From the NCBI RefSeq assembly GCF_009755605.1, contig NZ_WPNZ01000002.1, positions 420,184-484,183 of the forward strand: a DNA stretch of 64,000 nucleotides, written 5' to 3'. Below are positions 51,710 to 62,450 of this stretch, piece by piece. The notes beneath the pieces were generated by a model. It was not told the origin of the DNA. It did no database searches and saw nothing but the letters and a program-made list of their open reading frames with translations. The position numbers and the translations under genes were made by a program. Each line of letters begins with the position of its first letter. Within the stretch, counting starts at the first letter, position 1. Origin of the DNA: Streptomyces typhae. Its GTDB lineage: Bacteria; Actinomycetota; Actinomycetes; Streptomycetales; Streptomycetaceae.

Positions 51710-52474
51710 ATGGACACCTACCCGCCCGCCCCGGTCGTGGCCCCGGCCTGGGCGGAATCAGGCTGGGAGCGGCTCTCCGCGCGCGTGGGGCGGTGCCGGC
51801 TGCCCGTGTGGGACTGCACCGCGGGCCTCGTCGTCGGTGCCGACGCCGCCCTGATGATCGAGGCGGGCGCCAGCCTGCGCGAGGGCGCCCGCCTGCGCAC
51901 CGAGGCCCGGCACCTCCTCGGCGGCGGCCGCCGCGTCACCCATCTCGCGCTCACCCACCCCCACTTCGACCACGTGCTCGGCGCGGCGGCGTTCGCGGGC
52001 GTCGAGGTGTTCGGTGCCGTCGGCGTCGACACCGTCCTGGACACCGGACGCGACGCCCTGCGTGCCGACGCCGTCGCCCACGGCCTCGACCCGGCCGCCG
52101 CCGCCGAGGCCGCCGACCTCCTCGTCCGCCCCCGCCACCTGGTCAGCGGCGAGTGGACCCTCGACCTGGGCGGCGGCACCCGGGTGCTGCTCGCCAACGT
52201 CGGGCCCGGCCACACCGCGCACGACCTGGCCGTCCTCGTGCCCGGCGGCCCCGGCGAGCCCGAGGTCGTCTTCTGCGGCGACCTGGTCGAGGAGTCCGGG
52301 GACCCGCAGGCCGGGCCCGACGCCGCGCCCGCGCACTGGCCCGCGGCCCTCGACCGGCTGCTCGACCTCGGCGGCCCGGACGCCGTGTACGTGCCCGGAC
52401 ACGGGGCCGTGGTCGACGCCGCCTTCGTGCGCCGCCAACGCGACACCCTCGCCCGCCGGTTCGGCGGCACCTGA
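51710..52474 (+). CDS. Metallo-beta-lactamase-fold hydrolase
   Basis: A 254-residue MBL-fold protein with the metal motif LTHPHFDHVLGAAAF, a second His in GPGHTAHDLAVLV, the bridging Asp in VVFCGDLVEES and the final His in YVPGHGAVVDAAFV. No signal peptide. The layout suits a glyoxalase-II- or quorum-lactonase-like hydrolase, but no substrate can be assigned. Divergent from hrcA and 24 bp from the DUF3097 gene on the same strand. Confidence 0.9.
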   Translation: MDTYPPAPVVAPAWAESGWERLSARVGRCRLPVWDCTAGLVVGADAALMIEAGASLREGARLRTEARHLLGGGRRVTHLALTHPHFDHVLGAAAFAGVEVFGAVGVDTVLDTGRDALRADAVAHGLDPAAAAEAADLLVRPRHLVSGEWTLDLGGGTRVLLANVGPGHTAHDLAVLVPGGPGEPEVVFCGDLVEESGDPQAGPDAAPAHWPAALDRLLDLGGPDAVYVPGHGAVVDAAFVRRQRDTLARRFGGT

Positions 52475-52497
52475 CGCCATGCCATAACGTCTGGCCC

Positions 52498-53316
52498 ATG
52501 CGCAGTTACAACCCGGACCTCACCCCGCCGTGGAAGAAGCCGACGGCCGTCCCGGAGGTGCCCGCCGAGACCGACCTGGTCGTGGAGGAGGCCGTCAGCG
52601 GTTTCTGCGGTGCGGTGATCCGCTGCGAGAAGACCGCCGAGGGGCCGACGGTCACCCTGGAGGACCGCTTCGGCAAGCACCGGGTGTTCCCGATGGTGCC
52701 CCGCGGGTTCCTCCTGGAGGGGCGCGTCGTCACCCTCGTGCGCCCATCGGCCGTCGCCACGCCGCGGACGCCCGCCCGCACCGCCTCCGGGTCCCTCGCC
52801 GTGCCCGGCGCGCGGGCGCGTGTGGCCCGCGCGGGGCGCATCTACGTGGAGGGGCGGCACGACGCCGAACTCGTCGAGAAGGTCTGGGGCGACGACCTGC
52901 GCATCGAGGGCGTCGTCGTCGAGTACCTGGAGGGCATCGACGACCTGCCCGCCATCGTGTCCGAGTTCGCCCCCGGCCCCGACGCCCGCCTCGGCGTCCT
53001 CGTGGACCACCTCGTACCCGGTACGAAGGAGTCCCGCATCGCCGCGTCCGTCTCCAGCCCCCACGCCCTGGTCGTCGGCCACCCCTACATCGACATCTGG
53101 GAGGCCGTGAAGCCGTCCGCGGCCGGGATCACCGCCTGGCCCCGCGTCCCCCGGGGCCAGGACTGGAAGACCGGCGTGTGCGACGCCCTGGGCTGGCCCC
53201 TCAACACGGGCGCGGCCTGGCAACGGATCCTGGGCTCGGTGCGCAGCTACAAGGACCTGGAGCCGGCGCTCCTGGGCAGAGTGGAAGAGCTGATCGATTT
53301 CGTGACGGCTCCCTGA
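52498..53316 (+). CDS. DUF3097 family protein
   Basis: A 272-residue actinobacterial protein with the conserved start YNPDLTPPWKKP. A small beta-rich domain (GAVIRCEKTAEGPTVTLEDRFGKHRVFPM) follows, then a TOPRIM-like alpha/beta core containing IYVEGRHDAELVEKVWGDDLRIEGVVVEYLEGIDDL and LGVLVDHLVPGTKESRIA. The EGRHD and DHLVPG motifs resemble the Glu and paired acidic residues of TOPRIM domains, which suggests nucleic-acid metabolism; that is inference. Convergent with hemW. Confidence 0.88.
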   Translation: MRSYNPDLTPPWKKPTAVPEVPAETDLVVEEAVSGFCGAVIRCEKTAEGPTVTLEDRFGKHRVFPMVPRGFLLEGRVVTLVRPSAVATPRTPARTASGSLAVPGARARVARAGRIYVEGRHDAELVEKVWGDDLRIEGVVVEYLEGIDDLPAIVSEFAPGPDARLGVLVDHLVPGTKESRIAASVSSPHALVVGHPYIDIWEAVKPSAAGITAWPRVPRGQDWKTGVCDALGWPLNTGAAWQRILGSVRSYKDLEPALLGRVEELIDFVTAP

Positions 53317-53363
53317 CCGGGCGGCGGTCCCCCGTAACCCCTAGCGCCCCGCGCCCCCCGAGG

Positions 53364-54596
53364 TCAGTCGACCAGATCCCGCACCACCGCGTCAGCGAGC
53401 AACCGTCCCCGCAGGGTGAGCACGGCCCGCCCCGCCGCATAGGGCCCACCCTCCAGCAGCCCCTCGGAAAGCGCCCGCAGGGCAGCCGCGAGCCCCGCAG
53501 GCTTCAGCAGCGACAGCGGACACCCCTCCCGGAGCCGCAGCTCGAGGAGGATCCGCTCGACCCGCCGATCCTCCGCGGAGAGAACCTCCCGCCCGGCCCC
53601 GGGCGACCGCCCCCCGGCAAGGGCCCCCGCGTACGCCCCGGGATGCTTCACGTTCCACCACCGCACACCCCCCACATGGCTGTGGGCCCCCGGCCCGGCC
53701 CCCCACCAGTCGGCCCCCCGCCAGTACAGCTCGTTGTGCAGGCACCGCCCCGCCTCGGACGTGGCCCAGTTCGACACCTCGTACCAGTCGAACCCGGCAG
53801 CGCCGAGGACCTCGTCGGCGATCAGATAGCGGTCCGCGTGCACGTCGTCGTCCGTCATGGGCACCTCCCCGCGCCGGATCCGCCGCGCGAGCTGCGTGCC
53901 CTCCTCGACGATCAGCGCGTACGCGGAGACATGGTCGGGGCCCGCGCCGATCGCCGCGTCCAGGGACGCCCGCCAGTCGTCGTCGGTCTCGCCGGGGGTG
54001 CCGTAGATCAGGTCGAGGTTGACGTGCTCGAAGCCCGCCGCGTGCGCCTCGGCTACGCAGGCCTCGGGCCGTCCCGGCGTGTGCGTACGGTCGAGGATCT
54101 TCAGGACGTGCTGCTTGGCGCTCTGCATGCCGAAGGAGATCCGGTTGAAGCCGCCCTCGCGCAGGGCGCTCAGATAGGCGGGGCCGACCGACTCCGGGTT
54201 GGCCTCCGTGGTGATCTCCGCGTCGTCCGCGAGCCCGAACTCGTCGCGTACGGCCGTCAGCATGCGGACGAGGTCGTCGGCGGCGAGGAGCGTGGGCGTA
54301 CCGCCGCCGACGAAGACGGTCCGCGCCGGCCTCGGGTCGTCGCCGAGGACCTTCCGGGCGAGGCGGACCTCGTCGACGAGGGTGTCGGCGTAGTTGTCGC
54401 GGGAGGCGAGGACGCCGCCCGTGCCGCGCAGCTCGGTCGCGGTGTACGTGTTGAAGTCGCAGTAGCCGCAGCGGGTCGCGCAGTACGGCACGTGCAGGTA
54501 GAAGCCGAGCGGTCGCTCGCCCGCTCCCCGGAGGGCGGACGCGGGCAGCGTCCCGTCCTCGGGCATGGGCTCACCATCGGGCAGTGCGGAAGGCAT
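53364..54596 (-). CDS. hemW: Heme chaperone HemW (radical SAM)
   Basis: A 410-residue radical-SAM protein formerly annotated as oxygen-independent coproporphyrinogen III oxidase. The [4Fe-4S]/SAM motif is YCATRCGYCDF, with FVGGGTPTLL and EANPES following and the HemW-type C-terminal domain (HNELYWRGADWWGAGPGAHSH). The N-terminal extra Cys found in true HemN is absent, favouring HemW, which delivers heme to respiratory enzymes. Start at MPSALPDGEPMPED. Confidence 0.94.
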   Translation of the reverse strand: MPSALPDGEPMPEDGTLPASALRGAGERPLGFYLHVPYCATRCGYCDFNTYTATELRGTGGVLASRDNYADTLVDEVRLARKVLGDDPRPARTVFVGGGTPTLLAADDLVRMLTAVRDEFGLADDAEITTEANPESVGPAYLSALREGGFNRISFGMQSAKQHVLKILDRTHTPGRPEACVAEAHAAGFEHVNLDLIYGTPGETDDDWRASLDAAIGAGPDHVSAYALIVEEGTQLARRIRRGEVPMTDDDVHADRYLIADEVLGAAGFDWYEVSNWATSEAGRCLHNELYWRGADWWGAGPGAHSHVGGVRWWNVKHPGAYAGALAGGRSPGAGREVLSAEDRRVERILLELRLREGCPLSLLKPAGLAAALRALSEGLLEGGPYAAGRAVLTLRGRLLADAVVRDLVD

Positions 54597-54714
54597 GCCT
54601 TCCATTGTCCCGCACCCCGCGGGGTGGGGAGCGCCGTCGATCGCCCTGCGGGCTCGTCGTCGAGCGCCGGACGGGCCGATCCTGCTCACCCCGGCCGTAC
54701 CGAGACCGTGCGCG

Positions 54715-56655
54715 TCACTTCGCCTGGAGGACCAGCAGCGCCAAGTCGTCGTCGGGCGGATGCGGGGAGTACTCGTGGACCAGGCGGCGGATGCGCTCGG
54801 CGACGAGGCCCGCGTCCAGGCCCGCGCAGCCCGCGAGTGCCTTCGCGAGGCCGTCGCCGTCGTCGAAGAGGTGCCGTCCGGAGCGGCGCTCCGTCACGCC
54901 GTCCGTGACGCACAGCAGCGTGTCGTCGGGCTTCAGGTCGAAGGTCTCGCTGATGTACGTCTCGTCGTCGACGACACCGAGGAGCATCTGCGGTGTCGCG
55001 AGCGACCGGACCACGCCGTCGGCGCCGAGCAGCAACGGCAGGGGGTGCCCGGCGCACGCGACCGTGCAGCGCACGCCGCCCTCGTACGGGACGAGCTCGC
55101 CGTAGAGCAGGGAGAGGAAGCGGGAGGTCGGGCCGTCGGACGGGTCGCCCTGGCCGCCCGCGACGGCGAGGACGGCCGCGGCCGCGTCGGCGGCCTCCGT
55201 GGCGTCGTCGAGCAGGAGCTGGTTGAGGCGGTCGAGGACCTCGGCGACGGCGTAGCCCTCGCGGGCGAGCAGCCGCAGCCAGGGCCGGGCGAGCCCGATG
55301 ACGACCGCCGCCTCCGGCCCCTTGCCCTGGACGTCGCCGAGCGCGAAGCACCAGCGGCCCTGCCCGGCGGGGAACACGTCGTAGAAGTCGCCGCCGGGGC
55401 CGCCCTGCTCCCGCGGCTCGTACACGATGCCGCTCTCCACGCCCGGGATCTCCGCGAGGGCGCCCGGCAGCAGGCCGCGCTGGAGGACCTTGCTGATGGT
55501 GGCCTGGCGCTGGTAGCGGCGGGCCGCGCTGATCGCGAGCGCCACCCGGCGGCTGAAGTCCTCGACGAGGCCGGTGGCCTCGTCGGGGAAGCGCAGCAGA
55601 CCCGCCCTGCCGATGACCAGCGTGCCCAGTTGCCGTCCGCCCGCCACCAGGCGGTACGCGAGCGCCGCCCCCGCCGACTCGCCGACGCCGAGGGCCTCCC
55701 CGGGCCACTGCACGGTGACCGCGCCCGACCCGACCGCCTCGGTGAGCCGGGGCGGGTCCTTCTCCAGGAGCCGGCGCAGCTCCTCTATGCGCTGTTCACT
55801 CGTGTGCCAGACGCGCGCGAGGCGTGTGCCGGGCGCGCGTCCATCGAGCGCGCGCCCCGGTCCCTCGGCCTCGTCGTCGAGCCACACCGCGCACCAGTCC
55901 GCGAGCCGCGGCACGAGCAGCTGGCCCGCGAGGGCCGCGACCAGGTTCTCGTCGAACTGTCCGGCCAGCAGGTCGGAGGCCTCAGCGAGGAAGGTGAGCG
56001 CACCGCGGTTGATCCAGTCCGTGTCGTGCGGGGCTCTCTTGGGCATCGGCGCCAGTATCTCGGCGGCGCGCAGCTCCCGCTGGGACGTCTCCGGGTCGCC
56101 CTGGTGCGTCTCCAGGTCCTGTGGAGCGGGGGCGACGGCCTCGGCGTCGGCGTCGACGGGGAGCCGCGCCCAGACCGTCTTGGTGCCGGAGCGGTAGGTG
56201 ATGCCCCAGGCCTCGGAGAGCATGGCGACGAGCTGGAGGCCGCGGCCGTACTCCGGGGTGCCGGGCTGCGGGGCGCGCCGTTCGTTGCGGACCGCGCGTG
56301 CCGGGTGGTGGTCGGACACCTCGACGACCAGGGCGTCGGAGCTCTCGCCCGGGACCGCCGGGTCGAACCGGCACAGGATGTCGACGGCTGTGCCCGCGTG
56401 CACCACCGCGTTCGTCGCCAGCTCGCTGACCAGGAGCACCGCGTCGTCGGCGAGGCGGTCCGTGAGGCCGGCCGCGGCGGGCGTGCCGAGTTCGGCCCAG
56501 TCGCCGAGGGCGGCGCGCACGAATTTGCGGGCCGCCGCGGGGGCCAGCGGGTTTCCGGGCAGCGACGTGCGCACCACCGGCGGTGGTACGGAGCGAGCCG
56601 CGCCCTTGCCGGCAGCGCGGAATGCGGTCTCCCGTTGCATCGGAATGGCCCCCAC
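54715..56655 (-). CDS. SpoIIE-type phosphatase with anti-sigma-like ATPase and GAF domains
   Basis: A 646-residue regulator from a GTG (56655) with AGGAG upstream. Domain order: RsbW/SpoIIAB-like HATPase (about 35-170; VLLVSELATNAVVHAGT, YGRGLQLVAMLSEAWG), a GAF-like domain (about 230-390), and a PP2C/SpoIIE phosphatase (about 410-646; GGDFYDVFPAGQGRWCFALGDVQGKG, TDGVTERRSG, DDDLALLVL). The combination allows both kinase-like sequestration of a sigma factor and dephosphorylation of an anti-anti-sigma factor. It diverges from the HAMP-repeat kinase 102 bp away, the layout described for osaC-osaA in S. coelicolor osmotic adaptation. Orthology is not proven. Confidence 0.9.
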   Translation of the reverse strand: MGAIPMQRETAFRAAGKGAARSVPPPVVRTSLPGNPLAPAAARKFVRAALGDWAELGTPAAAGLTDRLADDAVLLVSELATNAVVHAGTAVDILCRFDPAVPGESSDALVVEVSDHHPARAVRNERRAPQPGTPEYGRGLQLVAMLSEAWGITYRSGTKTVWARLPVDADAEAVAPAPQDLETHQGDPETSQRELRAAEILAPMPKRAPHDTDWINRGALTFLAEASDLLAGQFDENLVAALAGQLLVPRLADWCAVWLDDEAEGPGRALDGRAPGTRLARVWHTSEQRIEELRRLLEKDPPRLTEAVGSGAVTVQWPGEALGVGESAGAALAYRLVAGGRQLGTLVIGRAGLLRFPDEATGLVEDFSRRVALAISAARRYQRQATISKVLQRGLLPGALAEIPGVESGIVYEPREQGGPGGDFYDVFPAGQGRWCFALGDVQGKGPEAAVVIGLARPWLRLLAREGYAVAEVLDRLNQLLLDDATEAADAAAAVLAVAGGQGDPSDGPTSRFLSLLYGELVPYEGGVRCTVACAGHPLPLLLGADGVVRSLATPQMLLGVVDDETYISETFDLKPDDTLLCVTDGVTERRSGRHLFDDGDGLAKALAGCAGLDAGLVAERIRRLVHEYSPHPPDDDLALLVLQAK

Positions 56656-56757
56656 AGTGCGGCTCCTGAGCAGTTCGGACGAATACGCCTCAGGCGACAC
56701 GGACAGAGTGACAGACTGGTTGGGCCCATAAGCACCGAGTCACCGAAGTGGGCCACC

Positions 56758-59700
56758 ATGAGTGAGAACAGTGCTACGCCCGCGCTCGGACGCGGTCAGA
56801 TTCCGTCAATCGCCGCCGCGGGAGGTCCCGCGCCGAGCCCGGCGCGGAGTCCTGCCCCCGGGCCGGGCCACCTGCCCTCACCGGCCAGCACGGATGCCGA
56901 CCAGCGGACCGGGCCTCCGGCGGCGGGCACGGCGGCGGCCCCGGCGTCCGACGGGATCAGGCCAGCCGCCACCGGGCGGGCCCACTCGGCCGTGTCGCCC
57001 TTGACGCCCGGCCACCCTGACCGTCCGTTACCGCCAAGCACCGGCGGAGCAACGGGCGTTGACAAGAGAGCGCGGTCCGACAAGAGCAGTTCCGACGCGA
57101 CCGCGACCTCCGTACGGGACCACGCGATCGCCGCACGGGACGACGCGACCTCCGCACGGGACGACGCGGCCTCCGCACCGGACGACGCGGCCTCCGCACG
57201 GAACGAGCCGACACGGGCTCCCGAGGCGCGTGAGACGCCGCCGGAGACGCCGAGAGAGACGGTGAGGGACATGGCCGGAGAGCCCGTGTCGGACAGAGCG
57301 GCGATCCCGGCCGCACGGTCGCCCGAGCCCTCCGCCCCGCCCCGGAGGCCGATCGAGCGGGCAGCGGCCAAAACCCCTGCCAAGGCCCGTGTCACCGCCT
57401 CCGCCAAGGGCTCCGCCGAAGCCCCCGCCGCAGCGCCGGGCAACGCGCCGGCCAAGGCGTCCGCCCCGCGGTCGTCCCCCCGGCGGGCCGCCAAGTCCAC
57501 GCGGGTGACCGAGCCGAACGCCGGGCCGAGTACCGGAACGCCCGCCGGAGGCCCGATGGACCTGTCCGCCGAGACCGACTCCGAGCTGCGGGTCCTGCTC
57601 GCCGCCATGCGGGCCGCCCGCGACGGCAACTTCACCAAGGCCCCGCACACCGGCTCCGGCGTGGTCGCCGAGCTGGTCACGGTGTTCAACGAACTGGTGG
57701 ACCGCTCCACGCACTTCGACCACGAGCTGATCCGCGTACGCCGGGAGATGGTCCGCCACGGCCGGCTCGACGAGCGGTTCACGGCGAGCCCGGGGCAGGG
57801 CAGCTGGGCCACCCGCATCATCGAGGCGAACTCGCTCCTCGACTCCCTCGTCGCGCCCGCCACGAACGCGACCCGGGTCCTCAACGCCGTCGCGGGCGGC
57901 GACCTCACCCAGCGCGTCGACCTGCACGACGGCTCCCGCGAGCTGCGCGGCGACCTGCGCCGCCTCGGCCGCGCCGTCAACACGATGGTCGACCAGCTGT
58001 CCCTCTTCACGGGCGAAGTCACCCGGGTGGCGCGGGAGGTCGGCACCGAGGGCCGCCTCGGTGGCCGCGCCAAGGTGCGCGGCCTGTCCGGGAGCTGGCG
58101 GGACGTGACGGAGGCCGTGAACACCATGGCCTCGCGGCTGACCGCGCAGGTCCGCGACATCGCCCTGGTGACCACGGCCGTCGCACAGGGCGACCTGACC
58201 CGCACGGTCACCGTGGAGGCCACCGGCGAACTGCTCGAACTGAAGCTGACCGTGAACACGATGGTCGAGCAGCTGTCGGCGTTCGCAGCCGAGGTGACCA
58301 GGGTGGCTCGGGAGGTCGGCACGGAGGGCCGCCTCGGCGGACGCGCACAGGCCCGCGGTGTCTCCGGGGTGTGGAAGGACCTCACCGACAACGTCAACTT
58401 CATGGCGTCGAACCTCACCTCCCAGGTCCGCAACATCGCCCAGGTCACCACCGCCGTCGCCAACGGCGACCTGAGCCAGAAGATCACCGTCGACGCCCGC
58501 GGCGAGATCCTGGAGCTGAAGGACACCGTCAACACGATGGTCGACCAGCTCTCCGCATTCGCCGACGAGGTCACCCGCGTCGCCCGCGAGGTCGGCACCG
58601 AGGGCAACCTCGGCGGGCGCGCCCACGTACGCGGTGTCTCCGGGGTGTGGAAGGACCTCACCGACAACGTCAACTTCATGGCGGACAACCTCACCTCCCA
58701 GGTCCGCAACATCGCGCTCGTGTCGACCGCCGTCGCCCAGGGCGACCTCAGCAAGAAGATCACCGTGGAGGCGAAGGGCGAGATCCTGGAGCTGAAGTCG
58801 ACGATCAACACGATGGTCGACCAGCTCTCCGCCTTCGCCGACGAGGTCACCCGCGTCGCCCGCGAGGTCGGCACCGAGGGCAACCTCGGCGGTCAGGCGC
58901 AGGTGCGCGGCGTCAGCGGCGTCTGGAAGGAGCTGACGGACAACGTCAACTTCATGGCGTCGAACCTCACCTCCCAGGTCCGCAACATCGCCCAGGTCAC
59001 CACCGCCGTCGCCAACGGCGACCTGTCGAAGATGATCACGGTGACGGCGCGCGGCGAGATCCTGGAGCTGAAGGACACCGTCAACACGATGGTGGAGCAG
59101 TTGCGCGCGTTCGCCGACGAGGTCACGCGTGTGGCCCGCGAGGTCGGCACCGACGGGCGGCTCGGCGGCCGCGCCCAGGTCCTCGGCGTGTCGGGCGTGT
59201 GGAAGGACCTCACCGACAACGTCAACTACATGGCGGACAACCTCACCGGGCAGGTCCGCAACATCGCGCAGGTCGCGACGGCGGTGGCGCAGGGCGACCT
59301 GTCGAAGAAGATCGACGTGGACGCGCGCGGCGAGATCCTGGAGCTGAAGACCACCATCAACACCATGGTGGACACGCTGTCGTCGTTCTCCTCGGAGGTC
59401 ACCCGCGTGGCCCGCGAGGTGGGTTCGGAGGGACAGCTCGGCGGGCAGGCCCGGGTCGAGGGCGTGTATGGCACCTGGAAGCGCCTGACCACGAACGTGA
59501 ACGAACTGGCGCTGAACCTGACCACGCAGGTCCGCGCGATCGCCGAGGTCGCCTCCGCGGTGGCGCAGGGCGACATGTCCCGCTCCATCACCGTGGAGAC
59601 GCGCGGCGAGGTCGCCGAGCTGAAGGACAACATCAACCTGATGGTGTCCAACCTCCGCGAGACCACTCGCGCCAAGGACTGGCTGGAGTCGAACCTGGCC

Positions 59701-61803
59701 CGGCTCGCGGGCCTGATGCAGGGCCACCGGGACCTGATGGAGGTCGCCGACCTGATCCTGCGCGAGCTGACCCCGCTGGTGAACTCGCAGTACGGCGCGT
59801 TCTTCCTGGCCGACCCGGACGCCGAGGGCACCGCGCCGCTGCAGACCTCACCCGCCAAGGGCCTCGCCTTCATCGCCGGGTACGGCTCCGCCCAGGACCG
59901 CGGCACCGAGGCGGGCTTCCTGGTCGACACCGGCGGCATGCCCGCGCACGGCCTGGTGCGGCAGGCGGCCCTGGAGAAGAAGCGCATCCTCCTCGACGAG
60001 GTGCCGCCCGACTACATCAAGATCCACTCAGGGCTCGGGGACGCCTCCCCCGCCAGTGTCGTCATCATCCCGATCCTGTTCGAGGACAAGCTGCTCGGCG
60101 TCATCGAACTGGCCACGTTCTCCCGCTTCTCCGACGTCCACCTGGCGTTCTTCGACCAGTTCGTGAACACCATCGGCGTCGCCATCAACACCATCATCGC
60201 CAACTCCCGTACGGAGTCCCTGCTCAGCGAGTCCCAGCGGCTCGCCACCCAGTTGCAGGAACGCTCCGACGAGCTCCAGCGCCAACAGGCGGAGCTGCGC
60301 CGCTCGAACGCCGAACTGGAGGAGAAGGCGGCCCTGCTCGCCACGTCCTCGCAGTACAAGTCGGAGTTCCTCGCGAACATGTCGCACGAGCTGCGCACCC
60401 CGCTGAACTCCCTGCTCATCCTGGCCCGGCTGCTCTCCGACAACCCCGACGGCCATCTCTCCGACCAGGAGGTGCAGTTCGCCACCACCATCCACCGCTC
60501 GGGCTCGGACCTGCTCCAGCTGATCAACGACATCCTCGACCTGTCGAAGATCGAGGCGGGCCGCATGGACGTACGCCCCAAGAAGCTCCCGCTGATCAAG
60601 GTCCTGGACTATGTGCACGCCACGTTCCGCCCGCTCACGCTCGACCGCGGGCTCGCCTTCGACGTGAACGTCGGCAACGACGTACCGCGGGAGATGTTCA
60701 CCGACGAGCAGCGCCTCCAGCAGATCCTGCGCAACCTCCTGTCGAACGCGGTCAAGTTCACCGCCAACGGCCGCGTCGAGCTGCGCGTCCAGCACGTCGA
60801 CCAGTCGTCGGACCCGCTCATGAGCGACCGCGGCGACGTCGTCAGCTTCACCGTCAAGGACACCGGCATCGGCATCCCGCCCGAGCAGCTCCCGGTCATC
60901 TTCGAGGCGTTCCAGCAGGTCGACGGCACCACCAACCGCAAGTACGGCGGCACCGGACTCGGCCTGTCCATCAGCCGCGAGATCGCGGGGCTGCTCGGCG
61001 GGCGCATCACCGCGGAGAGCAGGCCGGGCGAGGGCTCCACCTTCACGCTGTACGTCCCCGTGGTGCACCCGGGCCACGGTGCGGCGGCCGTCGCGTACGC
61101 CTCCTCGCGCACGCTCCCGGCGCCCACGCCCGCCCAGGACAGCATGGAGAACGCCACGGCCGTGGGCACCGTGCCCGAGCCGGACGACAACTGGCCCGCG
61201 CCGACCAAGCTGGAGGCGTGGAAGGAGGGCCGGGCCGGGCAGACCCTGCCGGGCCGGCGGGTGCTCATCGTCGACGACGACATCCGCAACGTCTTCGCGC
61301 TGACCCATGTCCTCAGCCGGGTCGGCCTGGTGGTGCTCTACGCCGAGAACGGCCGCGAGGGCATCGAGACCCTGGAGCGCAACCCCGACACCGACTTGAT
61401 CCTGATGGACATCATGATGCCGGAGATGGACGGTTACGAGACCATCGCCGCCATCCGCCGCACCCCGCGCTGGACCGGCCTGCCCATCGTCGCGCTGACC
61501 GCCAAGGCCATGCCCGGCGACCGCGAGAAGGCGATCTCGCAGGGCGCCACCGACTATGTGCCGAAACCGGTGGACGTGGACCAGCTCCTGACCGTCGTCT
61601 GCTCGCTCCTGGACCCCGAGGGTGCGGCGGCCTACAAACAGCCCGTGGCCCTGGAGGAGCACGCGCTGCCCGAGGACCCCGCGACGATCGCCCCGACCCT
61701 CCCGCCCGCCGTCCTCGACCACTTCGAAGGACCCGACACCTCAGCAGCCCCGGACCAGCACGGCACACCGGGAGAGCCTGCTGTTCCGCCCACGACCGAG
61801 TGA
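56758..61803 (+). CDS. HAMP-repeat hybrid histidine kinase (OsaA-like)
   Basis: A 1681-residue cytosolic hybrid kinase with no membrane segment. Residues 1-266 are disordered Ala/Pro/Ser/Arg-rich sequence. Residues 267-380 begin the sensor. About 380-985 are seven consecutive 92-residue HAMP units ([29 protein letters not shown] type). A GAF domain follows (about 985-1150), then a coiled coil and HisKA with His1210 in [11 protein letters not shown], HATPase ([29 protein letters not shown]) and a receiver with Asp1551 in [15 protein letters not shown]. Poly-HAMP hybrid kinases sense osmotic stress in fungi, and OsaA does so in S. coelicolor. The response regulator gene follows 13 bp downstream. 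Confidence 0.93.
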   Translation: MSENSATPALGRGQIPSIAAAGGPAPSPARSPAPGPGHLPSPASTDADQRTGPPAAGTAAAPASDGIRPAATGRAHSAVSPLTPGHPDRPLPPSTGGATGVDKRARSDKSSSDATATSVRDHAIAARDDATSARDDAASAPDDAASARNEPTRAPEARETPPETPRETVRDMAGEPVSDRAAIPAARSPEPSAPPRRPIERAAAKTPAKARVTASAKGSAEAPAAAPGNAPAKASAPRSSPRRAAKSTRVTEPNAGPSTGTPAGGPMDLSAETDSELRVLLAAMRAARDGNFTKAPHTGSGVVAELVTVFNELVDRSTHFDHELIRVRREMVRHGRLDERFTASPGQGSWATRIIEANSLLDSLVAPATNATRVLNAVAGGDLTQRVDLHDGSRELRGDLRRLGRAVNTMVDQLSLFTGEVTRVAREVGTEGRLGGRAKVRGLSGSWRDVTEAVNTMASRLTAQVRDIALVTTAVAQGDLTRTVTVEATGELLELKLTVNTMVEQLSAFAAEVTRVAREVGTEGRLGGRAQARGVSGVWKDLTDNVNFMASNLTSQVRNIAQVTTAVANGDLSQKITVDARGEILELKDTVNTMVDQLSAFADEVTRVAREVGTEGNLGGRAHVRGVSGVWKDLTDNVNFMADNLTSQVRNIALVSTAVAQGDLSKKITVEAKGEILELKSTINTMVDQLSAFADEVTRVAREVGTEGNLGGQAQVRGVSGVWKELTDNVNFMASNLTSQVRNIAQVTTAVANGDLSKMITVTARGEILELKDTVNTMVEQLRAFADEVTRVAREVGTDGRLGGRAQVLGVSGVWKDLTDNVNYMADNLTGQVRNIAQVATAVAQGDLSKKIDVDARGEILELKTTINTMVDTLSSFSSEVTRVAREVGSEGQLGGQARVEGVYGTWKRLTTNVNELALNLTTQVRAIAEVASAVAQGDMSRSITVETRGEVAELKDNINLMVSNLRETTRAKDWLESNLARLAGLMQGHRDLMEVADLILRELTPLVNSQYGAFFLADPDAEGTAPLQTSPAKGLAFIAGYGSAQDRGTEAGFLVDTGGMPAHGLVRQAALEKKRILLDEVPPDYIKIHSGLGDASPASVVIIPILFEDKLLGVIELATFSRFSDVHLAFFDQFVNTIGVAINTIIANSRTESLLSESQRLATQLQERSDELQRQQAELRRSNAELEEKAALLATSSQYKSEFLANMSHELRTPLNSLLILARLLSDNPDGHLSDQEVQFATTIHRSGSDLLQLINDILDLSKIEAGRMDVRPKKLPLIKVLDYVHATFRPLTLDRGLAFDVNVGNDVPREMFTDEQRLQQILRNLLSNAVKFTANGRVELRVQHVDQSSDPLMSDRGDVVSFTVKDTGIGIPPEQLPVIFEAFQQVDGTTNRKYGGTGLGLSISREIAGLLGGRITAESRPGEGSTFTLYVPVVHPGHGAAAVAYASSRTLPAPTPAQDSMENATAVGTVPEPDDNWPAPTKLEAWKEGRAGQTLPGRRVLIVDDDIRNVFALTHVLSRVGLVVLYAENGREGIETLERNPDTDLILMDIMMPEMDGYETIAAIRRTPRWTGLPIVALTAKAMPGDREKAISQGATDYVPKPVDVDQLLTVVCSLLDPEGAAAYKQPVALEEHALPEDPATIAPTLPPAVLDHFEGPDTSAAPDQHGTPGEPAVPPTTE
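57109..57213 (+). repeat. 21-bp tandem repeat in the kinase N-terminal region
   Basis: About five in-frame units (57109, 57130, 57151, 57172 and 57193) encode SARDDAA-type heptads. Heptad spacing with Arg-Asp-Asp and Ala could form a charged helix or simply reflect slippage in a disordered linker. Confidence 0.85.
57895..59660 (+). repeat. 276-bp tandem coding repeat (HAMP units)
   Basis: Seven units at 276-bp spacing, exactly 92 codons. DNA identity is highest between the middle units; for example 58355-58380 is repeated exactly at 58631-58656. The first and last units are the most diverged. Confidence 0.9.
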
Positions 61804-61816
61804 GGCACTTGCCACC

Positions 61817-62401
61817 ATGAGCACAGAGGCGGCGACCGAAAGCCGCGCGAGCATCCTCCTTGTCGACGACATGGAGGACAACCTGATGGCCCTCGAAGCG
61901 GTCCTGGGCTCCCTGAACGAGCCGCTCGTCCGGGCCAGGTCCGGTGAGGAGGCGATGAAGGCACTGCTGCGGCAGCGCTTCGCCGTGATCCTTCTGGACG
62001 TCCGGATGCCGGGCATGGACGGCTTCGAGACCGCGACCAACATCAAGCGCCTCGACCAGACGAAGGACGTGCCCATCATCTTCCTGACGGGCACCGACAA
62101 CGACGCGGGCTATGCCTTCCGGGGCTACGCGACGGGCGCGGCGGACTACCTCACCAAGCCCTTCGACCCCTGGGTGCTGCGCGCGAAGGTCACCGTCTTC
62201 CTGGACCTGCACCGCAAGAACCAGCAGCTGGAGCGGATGCTCGCGCGCGAGCAGGTGCAGTTCGACGAGTTGTCCGAGCGGCTCGCCGTGGTCGAGCGCC
62301 ATATGGCGGCGAGCACCCTGAACGACGTACTCGAACTGCGCCACCAGGTCACGCACATGGAGGAGCTGCTGCGGGAGATGCGGCGCGGACGGACCGGGTG
62401 A
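61817..62401 (+). CDS. Response regulator with C-terminal coiled coil (OsaB-like)
   Basis: A 194-residue regulator. The receiver domain (10-130) has Asp17-Asp18, phospho-acceptor Asp61 in VILLDVRMPGMDG, the Thr switch in FLTGT and Lys in DYLTKPFDP. The remaining 60 residues (LHRKNQQLERMLAREQVQFDELSERLAVVERHMAA) form a coiled coil with no DNA-binding domain. Output is therefore by protein contact, as described for OsaB. It and the kinase gene share the same context gccaccatgag around the ATG. The gap from the kinase stop is 13 bp, so they form one operon and a phosphorelay pair. Confidence 0.92.
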   Translation: MSTEAATESRASILLVDDMEDNLMALEAVLGSLNEPLVRARSGEEAMKALLRQRFAVILLDVRMPGMDGFETATNIKRLDQTKDVPIIFLTGTDNDAGYAFRGYATGAADYLTKPFDPWVLRAKVTVFLDLHRKNQQLERMLAREQVQFDELSERLAVVERHMAASTLNDVLELRHQVTHMEELLREMRRGRTG

Positions 62402-62450
62402 CGGGACCGGGTGACCGGCCCGCCCGCGCCGACAGCCGTCGGGCTGCCGG

